Position numbers and translations under genes: made by a program
The notes under the pieces: generated by a model
Seen by the model: only the letters and a program-made list of their open reading frames with translations
Database searches by the model: none
Told to the model about the DNA's origin: nothing
Part shown: positions 49,802 through 57,825 of the stretch, piece by piece
How positions within the stretch are numbered: the stretch's first letter is position 1
How the letters are laid out: every line of letters begins with the position of its first letter
Source of the DNA: an uncultured Clostridia bacterium
GTDB taxonomy: Bacteria > Bacillota > Clostridia > Christensenellales > CAG-314
NCBI GenBank assembly: GCA_934230325.1
Contig: CAKQEP010000002.1
Coordinates: forward strand, 1 to 64,000
Length of the DNA: 64,000 nucleotides
Reading direction: 5' to 3'

Positions 49802-50944
49802 TTATTGTTGTATGTTTTCGCCGTCAACCTTTGTAGCCTTATTTTTTGGAGGGTTGTCGACGTTTATGCCTTGTTTTGCCATGTCCTGCAAAAATTCGTC
49901 GTATCTCTGCCTGACGTCCTTTGCGTACTCGACGGCATAATCGGCTTTGCGTTTTGCCGTTTTGTAAATATTTTCCTGCAAGGGTTTTTCCAGTTGTTCG
50001 TATATGGATTTAGCGTCCGCAGAAAGCCTGTCCGCTCGCTTTTGCGCCCTCTCGACTTTTGCAAGAGCGCGGGCGGCGTAATTTGTCTTTCTGTATAAAA
50101 AGCCTTCAAAAGGTCTGTTCCATTTTGTGTAGATAAGAATAAACCTTATCGCGCCCAACACGATGGCAACGACGGAAACAAACTGACTGATTTTTATGCC
50201 GGTGTTGTAGGCTGTGCCGTTCCACCTTATCCAAAGATACAAACTGTCGGTACGCAACGACTCGATAATAAGTCTGACGACGCCGTAAAACACGCCGTAA
50301 AAAGCAAGGTTGAAACCGCGCTTAAACCGTTTGTATTTGGTTATCAACAAAAGCGTGACGATAAACCCGATGAGAGTACACATCGACTCGTAAAAAAAGG
50401 TAGCCTGATAGTATTCCGAACCTATTTTGACGGCGTAAGGAAACCATTGTAAAGACGGATTTGTCACCAAGTTGCCGTACGCTTCGCCGTTGATAAAGTT
50501 TCCCCAACGACCTATACATTGCGCAAGAAACAAACCGGGTACAATGCAGTCCGCTACTCTGCCGAAATTTTGCATTTTGTACCGAGAAACGGCGTAAATG
50601 ACGAGATATCCGACGATAACTCCGCCGTAAATGCCCAGTCCCCCGTCTCTAAAATCCCAAAAGGTTGACCAGTCGGACAGTTGCCCTTCGTACGGGAACA
50701 AAAAGAAATACAATCTCGTACCCAACACTGCCAACGGCAATGTAACTATCGCATAGTCCAGACTGTCGTCGGGATTAAGACCTTGCTTTTTGAGCAAGCG
50801 AGAAAAAATCACTATCGCCAGCACCATGCCCGTGACGATAAGCAATGCGTAATACGTTATTCCCAGCCCGAAAATCTCTACTGCGGGGCTGCTGCCTACA
50901 TGACCTTTAAAATTAAGAATAGGAACGTTTAAAAAACTTATCAT
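49802..50944 (-). CDS. lgt: Prolipoprotein diacylglyceryl transferase with a long charged tail
   Basis: 380 residues, against about 260-300 for most Lgt. Seven hydrophobic segments, the Lgt signature GRWGNFINGEAYG near residue 140 and GGLGIYGGVIVG. It transfers diacylglycerol to the Cys of lipoprotein precursors such as the LRR and ApbE lipoproteins in this window. From about residue 285 a soluble, Lys/Glu/Ala-rich helical tail of about 95 residues extends into the cytoplasm. The start follows CGGAG. Confidence 0.95.
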   Translation of the reverse strand: MISFLNVPILNFKGHVGSSPAVEIFGLGITYYALLIVTGMVLAIVIFSRLLKKQGLNPDDSLDYAIVTLPLAVLGTRLYFFLFPYEGQLSDWSTFWDFRDGGLGIYGGVIVGYLVIYAVSRYKMQNFGRVADCIVPGLFLAQCIGRWGNFINGEAYGNLVTNPSLQWFPYAVKIGSEYYQATFFYESMCTLIGFIVTLLLITKYKRFKRGFNLAFYGVFYGVVRLIIESLRTDSLYLWIRWNGTAYNTGIKISQFVSVVAIVLGAIRFILIYTKWNRPFEGFLYRKTNYAARALAKVERAQKRADRLSADAKSIYEQLEKPLQENIYKTAKRKADYAVEYAKDVRQRYDEFLQDMAKQGINVDNPPKNKATKVDGENIQQ

Positions 50945-50967
50945 TGATATTCTCCGACTATTTGCTT

Positions 50968-50996
50968 ATTATACTCTCAAACAATCGTTTAGTCAA
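50968..50996 (-). promoter_or_regulatory. Promoter of lgt-pncB-divIVA
   Basis: TTGACT (50991-50996), 17 bases, TATAAT (50968-50973). Confidence 0.8.
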
Positions 50997-51112
50997 GACA
51001 AAAAAGGTTTTTGCTCGGTTTAAAGAAACAAAAGCGTACAAATATCGCTGTATTTGTCGATTTTTTTTATGACTTTTTTGGTTTTTTGGTTTGTAAAACA
51101 CCGTTTTAAAAA

Positions 51113-51613
51113 TTAAATCCGTTGTTTGAATCTTCGCAAAACGAGTACCGCGCATATGCCGACGATTACTCCGCTCACCGCGCCGAGCAAGGCAAGGTAA
51201 GGCAGATACAAAAAGGCTTCCGTCGTGTTTGTAATTACTACGTATATTACGTTTTGCGTCACATTGTGCGCGACAGCGCCCGCAACGCTGACTGCGGTAA
51301 GACTCAATCTGTCCTTTAAACAAACGTACAAAACGACCATAACGGTAAGGCTCGTCGCCCCCGCCGTAAGGCTGTATATGAGAGTGCTGAGATTTCCGAC
51401 GATAAAACTACCCAAAGTACATTTGACGAGCATAACTACGTAGGCTTGCCACTCTCCCATAGTGACCAAAGCCAACAAAACGAATACGTTGGACAAGCCC
51501 GTTTTTGCGCCCGGTACCAAAAACGACGGAAACAGATTTTCTATGACGAAAGCAATCAAAGACAAGGCGGAATACATGGATAATGCGACTATTTTTTTGC
51601 TTTTTTGCTCCAT
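51113..51613 (-). CDS. Gx transporter / EetB-like membrane protein
   Basis: 166 residues from the ATG at 51613, which shares a base with the apbE stop (TGATG). Five or six hydrophobic segments with LSNVFVLLALVTMGEWQAY and a GAVAHNVTQN segment, the pattern annotated as Gx transporter or heptaprenyl diphosphate synthase component I. It resembles the S components of ECF transporters. Related proteins stand beside NusG_II-domain proteins in flavin-based extracellular electron transfer loci (EetB). Its coupling to the ApbE-NusG_II fusion supports that link. The transported compound is unknown. Confidence 0.75.
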   Translation of the reverse strand: MEQKSKKIVALSMYSALSLIAFVIENLFPSFLVPGAKTGLSNVFVLLALVTMGEWQAYVVMLVKCTLGSFIVGNLSTLIYSLTAGATSLTVMVVLYVCLKDRLSLTAVSVAGAVAHNVTQNVIYVVITNTTEAFLYLPYLALLGAVSGVIVGICAVLVLRRFKQRI

Positions 51614-53322
51614 CACGACACCTCTTGATTGCCTTTGCCGACGCCGACCACTTTGAGTTTGTGAGGGATACAAAGCGTTGCGTCGCCCGCTTTGGATACT
51701 TGCCAACGCTTTTTTGCGCAATCTTTTCCTATGCAGTTTGCGTCGATTATTTTTGCGTTTTGTCCAAAAAACTCTATTACGTTGTAATCTTTTTGCGTTT
51801 CGTCAACGTAAATCGTTATCTTGGTAACCCCGTCGGTTTTTGTTTGAGTTATCCTATCGGCAAACGCAGAATTTTTTATCGCGCCGACAGAAGTTTTGCA
51901 ATCGTAACGGTAAACTAATTTGCCGTCGACGTAAACGTCGATATTTTCCGTTTGACCTTTTTTGGGTATCAACGTAGCGCAAAACAAAGCGGAAATGCAA
52001 ACCGCCAACAATACGTAAACGACTATATCGCCCTTTTTAAAAAGTTTTGTTTGAGAAAAATCTTGCGTGTTCTCCTCTTTTTTGCGAGCGTTTTTTTTGC
52101 TTAAAATCACTATCGCCGCTATCGCTCCGACGCACAAACCTATCCCGCACCACAGCCACACGTTATCGTTTTTTGCGTAAAAAGTTACATCGCCGTCATA
52201 GACGTCAAAGTTGGTCAAAACTACGCTATGATTGTTGATTTTTAATTTTTTATCCGAAACGACGTTGAGTTTTTTGCCGTCGTCTTCCGTCACCAAAAAG
52301 GTTTTGCAACCGAGCCGCTCAAACTCTTTGCCGCCGCAAAACAACGCCGCTTTGGTTTTTCCCATTACCATAAGCGCGGTAGTCACTGCGTCGCACACCG
52401 CCGCGCTGTCGGCTATTACAAAAGCGTTGCAAAGTCCGCTCATAGTCGGCGCGCCCGTGTTTGCGTCGATTATATGACAGTATCTTTTGCCGTCGTAATC
52501 AAAGTATCGTTGATAATCGCCGCTGACGGATACGCTTGAATTTTGAGCGTTTTTGACGGTTGCGAGTCCGTCGCCGTATTTTTCGCGGCGTGGTGACTCT
52601 ACGTCAACGTCGACGTTTTTGCCGTTAATTCCGTTTAAAAAGGTGATACTGCTCGAGCCGACGTTAACGTACCCGCCTTTAATGTCGTACTCCGCCGCCG
52701 TCCGTTTTAACAAATCACACGCATACCCTTTGCCTACCCCGCCAAAATCCATCTGCGCGGTATACGTTTTGCCTTCCGCCGTCACTTCCGTTGCGGGTTT
52801 TGTCAAAGTCAAAGTCGCTTGCTGCAAACTTATCTCGTCAAAACAAAGGAGCGGTTTTAAGGCTTGTACAAGTTTTGCGTCGGGCGGAGTTGCCGTTGCC
52901 AAATCGCTTTGCCGCCGCGCGCTAAACCCCCACAAATCCACGAGCGGATACACCGTCGGATTGTATGCTCCGTCGGTTGCTCGGTAAACTTTTTGCGCTA
53001 TTTTAAAGCAATCCGCAGTATATTTGCTAACGACTACGCTTTCTCCCACTTTTGCATCGTTGAATCTCGACAAATCGCTGTCGGGTTTGCTCAACGACAA
53101 CGCTTTGTCTACGTCGGCAAGAACTTTACGCATTTTTTTCAGCGCGGCGTCGGCGTTGTTTTTTGCTTGCGCCGTATTTGCGCAGTACAATCTCACGGAT
53201 ATTTCCGTACCGAAATACTCAAAAGTATCAAAACCGCGCGATACTTCGCCGTTTTTGCCGCAACCGCATACCATCGCGACGATAAAACACAATATAACGA
53301 TAATTATCAGCGGTTTTTTCAT
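51613..53322 (-). CDS. ApbE FMN transferase fused to a NusG_II-type domain
   Basis: 569 residues. A lipoprotein signal ends at Cys21 (MVCGC). Residues about 30-335 are an ApbE flavin transferase, with the DFGGVGKGYACD metal/flavin motif and CDAVTTALMVMG near residue 300. A membrane helix follows (residues about 370-390), then a cytoplasmic basic loop, another helix (YVLLAVCISALFCATLI) and an extracellular NusG_II-like domain with NVDVYVDGK-type strand and ANCIGKDCAKKRW near residue 525. ApbE links FMN covalently to Thr of secreted redox proteins. This fusion is larger than the usual ApbE (about 330-350). The mRNA is predicted leaderless. Confidence 0.88.
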   Translation of the reverse strand: MKKPLIIIVILCFIVAMVCGCGKNGEVSRGFDTFEYFGTEISVRLYCANTAQAKNNADAALKKMRKVLADVDKALSLSKPDSDLSRFNDAKVGESVVVSKYTADCFKIAQKVYRATDGAYNPTVYPLVDLWGFSARRQSDLATATPPDAKLVQALKPLLCFDEISLQQATLTLTKPATEVTAEGKTYTAQMDFGGVGKGYACDLLKRTAAEYDIKGGYVNVGSSSITFLNGINGKNVDVDVESPRREKYGDGLATVKNAQNSSVSVSGDYQRYFDYDGKRYCHIIDANTGAPTMSGLCNAFVIADSAAVCDAVTTALMVMGKTKAALFCGGKEFERLGCKTFLVTEDDGKKLNVVSDKKLKINNHSVVLTNFDVYDGDVTFYAKNDNVWLWCGIGLCVGAIAAIVILSKKNARKKEENTQDFSQTKLFKKGDIVVYVLLAVCISALFCATLIPKKGQTENIDVYVDGKLVYRYDCKTSVGAIKNSAFADRITQTKTDGVTKITIYVDETQKDYNVIEFFGQNAKIIDANCIGKDCAKKRWQVSKAGDATLCIPHKLKVVGVGKGNQEVS

Positions 53323-53328
53323 ACGTCG

Positions 53329-53357
53329 ATTATAACAAAATCCGTCGTTAAAGTCAA
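53329..53357 (-). promoter_or_regulatory. Promoter giving a leaderless apbE mRNA
   Basis: TTGACT (53352-53357), 17 bases, TATAAT (53329-53334), then six bases to the ATG with no ribosome binding site. Confidence 0.75.
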
Positions 53358-53387
53358 CGGCATATTTTTGTATGCGGCGTTAATATT

Positions 53388-54284
53388 TTAATCTTTTGCG
53401 GCAAACAACGGCGTGGACAAGTATTTTTCGCCCCTGTCCGGCAAAATAACTACAAAAACGCCCTTTTCCGTTTCTGCGACTTTTTGCGCCGCAAGCATAG
53501 CCGCGCCGCTACTCATACCTACAAAAATACCTTCCTTTTTTACTATGTCTCTTGCGGTTTTAAAGGCTTCTTCCGTGTCTATCATAATGTGGCGGTCAAT
53601 CAAATCGGGATTGTAGAGTTGCGGAACGATAGCCTCTTGCAAGTTTTTTAATCCTTGTATATAATGCCCCTTGACAGGTTGCGCTTCTATGACCTTAATT
53701 TTGGGGTTGTGCTCCTTTAAACCGACTCCTACGCCCATTATCGTGCCGCTCGTACCTACCGCGCTTATCAGATGCGTGACTGCGCCGTCGGTCTGTTGCC
53801 AAATTTCTTCCGCCGTCGTTTTGTAATGTGCGAGTTTGTTGTATTTGTTGCTGAACTGCTGTGTGCAAAAATATTTGTCGGGTTGCTCGGCGCACATTTC
53901 CCGCACCTTTTTAATCGCGCCGTCAGTCCCGAGCGACGCGTCGGTAAGTACGACTTCTGCGCCGTATGCCTCTATCATTTTTCTGCGTTCTACGCTCACC
54001 GCCGCGCTCATAATTATGCATACCTTAAAACCTTTTATCGCCCCTATCATTGCAAGCGAGATACCCGTGTTGCCGCTCGTCGCTTCTATGACGGTTTTGC
54101 CCGCCGTCAAAAAACCGCCGCTTGTCGCTTGCTCAATCATTTTGAGAGCGATTCTGTCTTTGATACTGCCGGTGGGATTAAAACCTTCCGCTTTTCCGTA
54201 CACCTCTACGCCCTCTTTTTTTATCATGTTGTTAATTTTTATCAGAGGGGTGTTGCCTATGGTTTGCAAAATACTCGTATACAT
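53388..54284 (-). CDS. cysK: Cysteine synthase A
   Basis: 298 residues. PLP lysine in NPTGSIKDRIALKMI, the phosphate/substrate loop EATSGNTGIS, and the glycine loop SAVGTSGTIMGVG. It makes cysteine from O-acetylserine and sulfide. The start follows AAGGAGAAAGG. It lies behind a promoter, a palindrome at the start point and a terminated leader, so expression is probably conditional. No other sulfur genes are next to it. Confidence 0.94.
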   Translation of the reverse strand: MYTSILQTIGNTPLIKINNMIKKEGVEVYGKAEGFNPTGSIKDRIALKMIEQATSGGFLTAGKTVIEATSGNTGISLAMIGAIKGFKVCIIMSAAVSVERRKMIEAYGAEVVLTDASLGTDGAIKKVREMCAEQPDKYFCTQQFSNKYNKLAHYKTTAEEIWQQTDGAVTHLISAVGTSGTIMGVGVGLKEHNPKIKVIEAQPVKGHYIQGLKNLQEAIVPQLYNPDLIDRHIMIDTEEAFKTARDIVKKEGIFVGMSSGAAMLAAQKVAETEKGVFVVILPDRGEKYLSTPLFAAKD

Positions 54285-54323
54285 TATCCTTTCTCCTTGT
54301 ACCGATTTTTAAAATTTATATAA

Positions 54324-54364
54324 AAAAAAGAATTAGTTTATTACCTAAAAAAACTAATCCTTTA
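54324..54364 (-). terminator. Terminator in the cysK leader
   Basis: Stem AAAGGATTAGTTT / AAACTAATTCTTT (13 pairs including wobbles) around an 11-base loop, with a U-run on the minus strand, about 40 bases before the cysK start. Its position between promoter and gene implies attenuation. Confidence 0.8.
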
Positions 54365-54448
54365 AAGACCGACGCATATTTACTTGATTTTATGCGCGGT
54401 CAGATATTACAACAACAATTGACGATAGCAAACGTCGAATTTTTCATC
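54326..54448 (-). promoter_or_regulatory. cysK leader RNA (candidate transcription attenuator)
   Basis: From the predicted start near 54448 the leader runs through a strong hairpin, GACCG-CGCATA-loop-TATGCG-T-CGGTC (54367-54401), then the terminator stem. It does not show the T-box GGGUGG motif or the SAM-I core, so no known class is assigned. Confidence 0.5.
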
Positions 54449-54453
54449 GACGT
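54432..54453. promoter_or_regulatory. Palindrome over the cysK start point (candidate operator)
   Basis: ACGTCGA-N8-TCGACGT directly downstream of the -10 box. The predicted start point lies inside it, so it fits a repressor operator better than an RNA stem. Confidence 0.5.
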
Positions 54454-54454
54454 A

Positions 54455-54483
54455 ATACTAACACACCCAAACTACCTTGTCAA
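54455..54483 (-). promoter_or_regulatory. Promoter of cysK
   Basis: TTGACA (54478-54483), 17 bases, TAGTAT (54455-54460). Confidence 0.8.
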
Positions 54484-54606
54484 GCCTTTGACGGCAAAAG
54501 ATTTTTTGATATATCGCCGTATTTTGCGCATACTTTTTTTTGCGAAATTTTGGTATGATTTTTAAAAAAATCGTTGCGTTTTGCCGACCGCGCCGCCGCA
54601 ACGACG

Positions 54607-54635
54607 TTGCCGTTTGGTTTTGCGTTCATTATAAT
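54607..54635 (+). promoter_or_regulatory. Promoter of the MATE gene
   Basis: TTGCCG (54607-54612), 17 bases, TATAAT (54630-54635). A second TATAAT at 54674-54679, eight bases before the ATG, lacks a good -35. Confidence 0.6.
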
Positions 54636-54687
54636 ATCACACTATATAACATATTACAAACAACAGAACGATGTATAATACTGCATT

Positions 54688-56121
54688 ATGACAAAAAATA
54701 CAAAAGAAACAAAAACCGAGCAAACGGTAGAAAATCAAACGCAATCGCTCAATTCCGACAAATTGCGTAATATGCCCGTAGGCAAACTTCTTTTCGGAAT
54801 GGCTTTGCCCGCAATAATATCTATGTTAATCGAGTCGCTTTACAACATCGTGGACAGCGTGTTTGTCGCGCAATACGACAACGCCGCTCTCGACGCTATA
54901 GGTATCGCGCGCCCCATCATTATGATAATAATATCCACAGCCATAGGTATCGGCGTGGGCGCAAACGCTTATGTTGCGCGGCAACTGGGGTTTGGCGACA
55001 GAGAAAAAGCAAATCAAGTCGCAAAAACCGCTATGATTCTTGCCGCAGTCGCCGGATTGTTGTTTTTTGCTTTGTCTTGGTTTATTGCGACGCCTTTTGC
55101 AAAACTGTTTACTTCCGACGCAAAAGTAATCGGGTTTGTAGCGGAATATTTGCCTTTGTATATGGCTTTTAGCATTTTTTCGATGTTGAGCATCACGGGT
55201 AGCAAAATTTTGCAAGCGACGGGAAATATGCGCGTTCCTATGATAAGTCAAATTTTGGGGTGCGTCACAAATATCGTACTCGACCCGCTGTTTATTTTTG
55301 AAGAGTTTTGGGGCGTGCAAGGTCTTGGGTTGGGAATGAAAGGCGCGATACTCGCCACCGCAATAGGACAATTCGTTTCCTGCGTTTACGTTTTGGGCGC
55401 GTTTGTTTTCCGCAAACAAGACGTCGATATTTTACCGAGAAATTTAAAGTTTTCCTTTAAAAACGTGGGAGAAATTTGCAATATCGGACTGCCTACCTTT
55501 ATCCTCAACGCGATAGGTAGTTTTACCACTATGATTCTCAACGGAATACTCAAAAATTACGAAAACGGCATAACGATTTTGTCGGTTTATTTTACCTGCC
55601 AGTCCTTTGTCTTTATGCCGACTTTCGGTTTGACGCAAGGCACTTTGCCCGTTTTGAGTTACAACTTCGGAGCAAATCTGCGACAGCGTTTTAATAGGTG
55701 CTTTAAGTTGTCGGTACTCACCGCTCTTTGCTTTTTGGGCGTAGGCTTTATTATTTTTCAGGCTTGCCCGCAAATCGTCGCGCCGCTGTTTAACTTGACG
55801 GGCGACGCATTGACTTCTACCGTTAAAGCATTCAGAACGATAAGCATATCCTTTATCCCCGCCGCTTTCAGTATACTGACGATAACTTTGTTGCAATCGC
55901 TCAATGCGGGAATGTACTCTATGTTTATGTCCCTTTTGCGCCAACTCGGTTTGCTTGTTCCGCTTGCGTTTTTGTTTAACGCGTTGTGGGGCATAAAAGG
56001 CGTGTTTTTCTGTTATCCTGCCGCCGAATTTATCACTCTCGCCATATTTGCGCCTATCGCTTACAACAAATACAAAAAAACTTTTGCGCAAAGAGAGTTG
56101 CAAGACGCCGAACTAAACTGA
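54688..56121 (+). CDS. MATE family efflux transporter
   Basis: 477 residues with about 12 membrane helices after a polar 30-residue N terminus. It begins GKLLFGMALPAIISMLIESLYNIVDSVFVAQ, a typical MATE opening, with the second half repeating the pattern (LPTFILNAIGSFTTMILNGILK). It exports organic cations or drugs using an ion gradient; the substrate is not predictable. No Shine-Dalgarno sequence precedes the ATG. It is followed on the same strand by the zinc-ribbon membrane protein. Confidence 0.92.
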   Translation: MTKNTKETKTEQTVENQTQSLNSDKLRNMPVGKLLFGMALPAIISMLIESLYNIVDSVFVAQYDNAALDAIGIARPIIMIIISTAIGIGVGANAYVARQLGFGDREKANQVAKTAMILAAVAGLLFFALSWFIATPFAKLFTSDAKVIGFVAEYLPLYMAFSIFSMLSITGSKILQATGNMRVPMISQILGCVTNIVLDPLFIFEEFWGVQGLGLGMKGAILATAIGQFVSCVYVLGAFVFRKQDVDILPRNLKFSFKNVGEICNIGLPTFILNAIGSFTTMILNGILKNYENGITILSVYFTCQSFVFMPTFGLTQGTLPVLSYNFGANLRQRFNRCFKLSVLTALCFLGVGFIIFQACPQIVAPLFNLTGDALTSTVKAFRTISISFIPAAFSILTITLLQSLNAGMYSMFMSLLRQLGLLVPLAFLFNALWGIKGVFFCYPAAEFITLAIFAPIAYNKYKKTFAQRELQDAELN

Positions 56122-56233
56122 CAAAATATACCGTCAATACCGTCGACAAAATCGCTGTCGGCGGTTTTTTTGTTTAAAAGTATTGAATTTTTGCGACAAA
56201 AGTTGTATAATAGAAAAAAACGGAGATTTAAAT

Positions 56234-57034
56234 ATGCTAAATTTTATTTTCGGGCTTAATACTCTCGACAGTTGTCTTGCGATTGCAAACGCCCTTGCGG
56301 TGCTACTTTGCCTTTGCGTCGCAATAAAAGGCAAAAACAAACTGTTTTACGTAGGTCTGATTGTGTTTGCGGCGGCAACGGTATTAAACGTTTTGTATAT
56401 CGTTTTTAAATCTAAACTTACCGTAAACCAAACCTTTATCGACGCCATTCTCGCCGTCGTAGCCGCAGCGGATATTGCGGCGGCAATATTGTTTGTATGT
56501 TCAAAACCTAAACTTCGCAAATCCGTTTGGATTGTATTTGTAATACTCAATCTCGTTTTGGCGTTGGCGGCAAGTATGTCGAGATTTGCCGTACTGTTTG
56601 ACAAAACCAACGGCTCGACTTCTGCAATTTACGCAATTTCGGAATACGCGCAATACGCAAAACCCGCCGTCGTAGCGGTGATGCTCGTCATTTTGTTGGT
56701 TTTGCGTGCTAACGCTTTGCCCAAACAACCTAAACCGCAGGAAGTCAAACAAAACGAGCAACCCGACGACGAAAAATCCGACGAGACCGCTCAAAAGGAT
56801 ATCAAACCCGATTGCGCAGCCGAAACCGCTCAAAAACCCGACGCGGAAACGCAACCCGCTCCGACGCCGCAACTCAAACATATGTACTGCAAAAGTTGCG
56901 GATACAAAGCGCAAACCGACGCTACCGTATGCCCCAAATGTTACAACCGCCTTACTCCGCTTAACGAATGTCCCGTGTGTCACAACCTTTCTGCGGGAAG
57001 ATACTGCGGAAAATGCGGAACTAAACTGTTTTGA
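56234..57034 (+). CDS. Membrane protein with C-terminal double zinc ribbon
   Basis: 266 residues from the ATG at 56234, behind ACGGAG. Five hydrophobic helices occupy residues 1-160. A polar, Lys/Glu/Pro-rich linker follows (about 165-215), then two cytoplasmic zinc-ribbon-like modules, CKSCG...CPKC and CPVC...CGKCG, at about 217-265. I do not recognise a functional family. Similar arrangements occur in poorly characterised Firmicutes membrane proteins. It is 112 bases after the MATE gene, but the two need not be related. Confidence 0.7.
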   Translation: MLNFIFGLNTLDSCLAIANALAVLLCLCVAIKGKNKLFYVGLIVFAAATVLNVLYIVFKSKLTVNQTFIDAILAVVAAADIAAAILFVCSKPKLRKSVWIVFVILNLVLALAASMSRFAVLFDKTNGSTSAIYAISEYAQYAKPAVVAVMLVILLVLRANALPKQPKPQEVKQNEQPDDEKSDETAQKDIKPDCAAETAQKPDAETQPAPTPQLKHMYCKSCGYKAQTDATVCPKCYNRLTPLNECPVCHNLSAGRYCGKCGTKLF

Positions 57035-57110
57035 CCGTTTTAAACGCCTTTGTTTTGCGTGACGCATACGGCAAAAACAATATTTGATTTACAATAATCG
57101 ACGATATACG

Positions 57111-57136
57111 AGTAGGCGGCAAATTTTGCCGCCTAC
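57111..57136. terminator. Perfect palindromic hairpin between convergent genes
   Basis: AGTAGGCGGCAAA / TTTGCCGCCTACT with almost no loop, between the zinc-ribbon protein gene and hpf. The U runs are weak, but the position suggests a bidirectional terminator. Confidence 0.6.
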
Positions 57137-57212
57137 TTTAAAAAGTTTATTTAGTTTTTAATAATAATTTTTTGTTTTGCTAAAAATAGTTTTTTCGGTT
57201 TTGCGTTTTAGG

Positions 57213-57746
57213 TCACTCTACGTAAGGTTGAAGCAATCCCACTCTGCCGTCGTGACGACGATATACAACTTCTACGTTTTTGGTCGCCTCGTTGACAAAC
57301 ACGTAAAAATCGTGGTCCAACATTTCTAATTGAGCGATTGCCTCCTTGATGTCTTCGGACTTGATGGCAAATTTTTTGACCTTTGCAATTTCCGGCTGTT
57401 CTTCTTCCACACCCGCAACGTAAACGTATTCGTTGTCCTTGACGTCGGGCATTTTGCCTGATTTGTCGGCAAGTTTTTCTTTGTGTCTGATTATCTGACG
57501 TTCGAGTTTGGGCAGTGCCGCGTCTATGTTGTAATACATTGTGGCGCCCGTCACTTCGCTGCGGAATTGATGCCCGTTGTAAATTAAGGACAATTCCAAA
57601 CGACACTGTTTTCCGTTGCCCGACATTATAACTTTGATGGTAGGTTCTTCCCCAAAGTACTTGTCGAGTTTTTGCAACTTTTTCTCCAGAATCGAGGTGA
57701 GATTTCCTCTTACCGTGTAGTTTTTAGCAATGATGTCCAGTTTCAT
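57213..57746 (-). CDS. hpf: Ribosome hibernation promoting factor, long form
   Basis: 177 residues from the ATG at 57746, behind ACGGAGG. N-terminal sigma-54-modulation/S30AE domain (MKLDIIAKNYTVRGNL), an acidic-basic linker and a C-terminal dimerisation domain with MLDHDFYVFVNEATKNVEVVYRRHDGRVGLLQP. The long form joins two 70S ribosomes into inactive 100S dimers in stationary phase. A single gene between clpC and a convergent unit. Confidence 0.95.
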   Translation of the reverse strand: MKLDIIAKNYTVRGNLTSILEKKLQKLDKYFGEEPTIKVIMSGNGKQCRLELSLIYNGHQFRSEVTGATMYYNIDAALPKLERQIIRHKEKLADKSGKMPDVKDNEYVYVAGVEEEQPEIAKVKKFAIKSEDIKEAIAQLEMLDHDFYVFVNEATKNVEVVYRRHDGRVGLLQPYVE

Positions 57747-57825
57747 ATCAAATGCCTCCGTATATATATATTTTAAAGCCGTCAACCGACTTTAATGTCT
57801 TGTTTTTGTCGTTGCTTTTTTTACT

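Noticed and set aside
54326..54448. T-box leader for cysK
   Set aside because: A GACCGCG string is present but the GGGUGG context, specifier stem and normal T-box length are missing.
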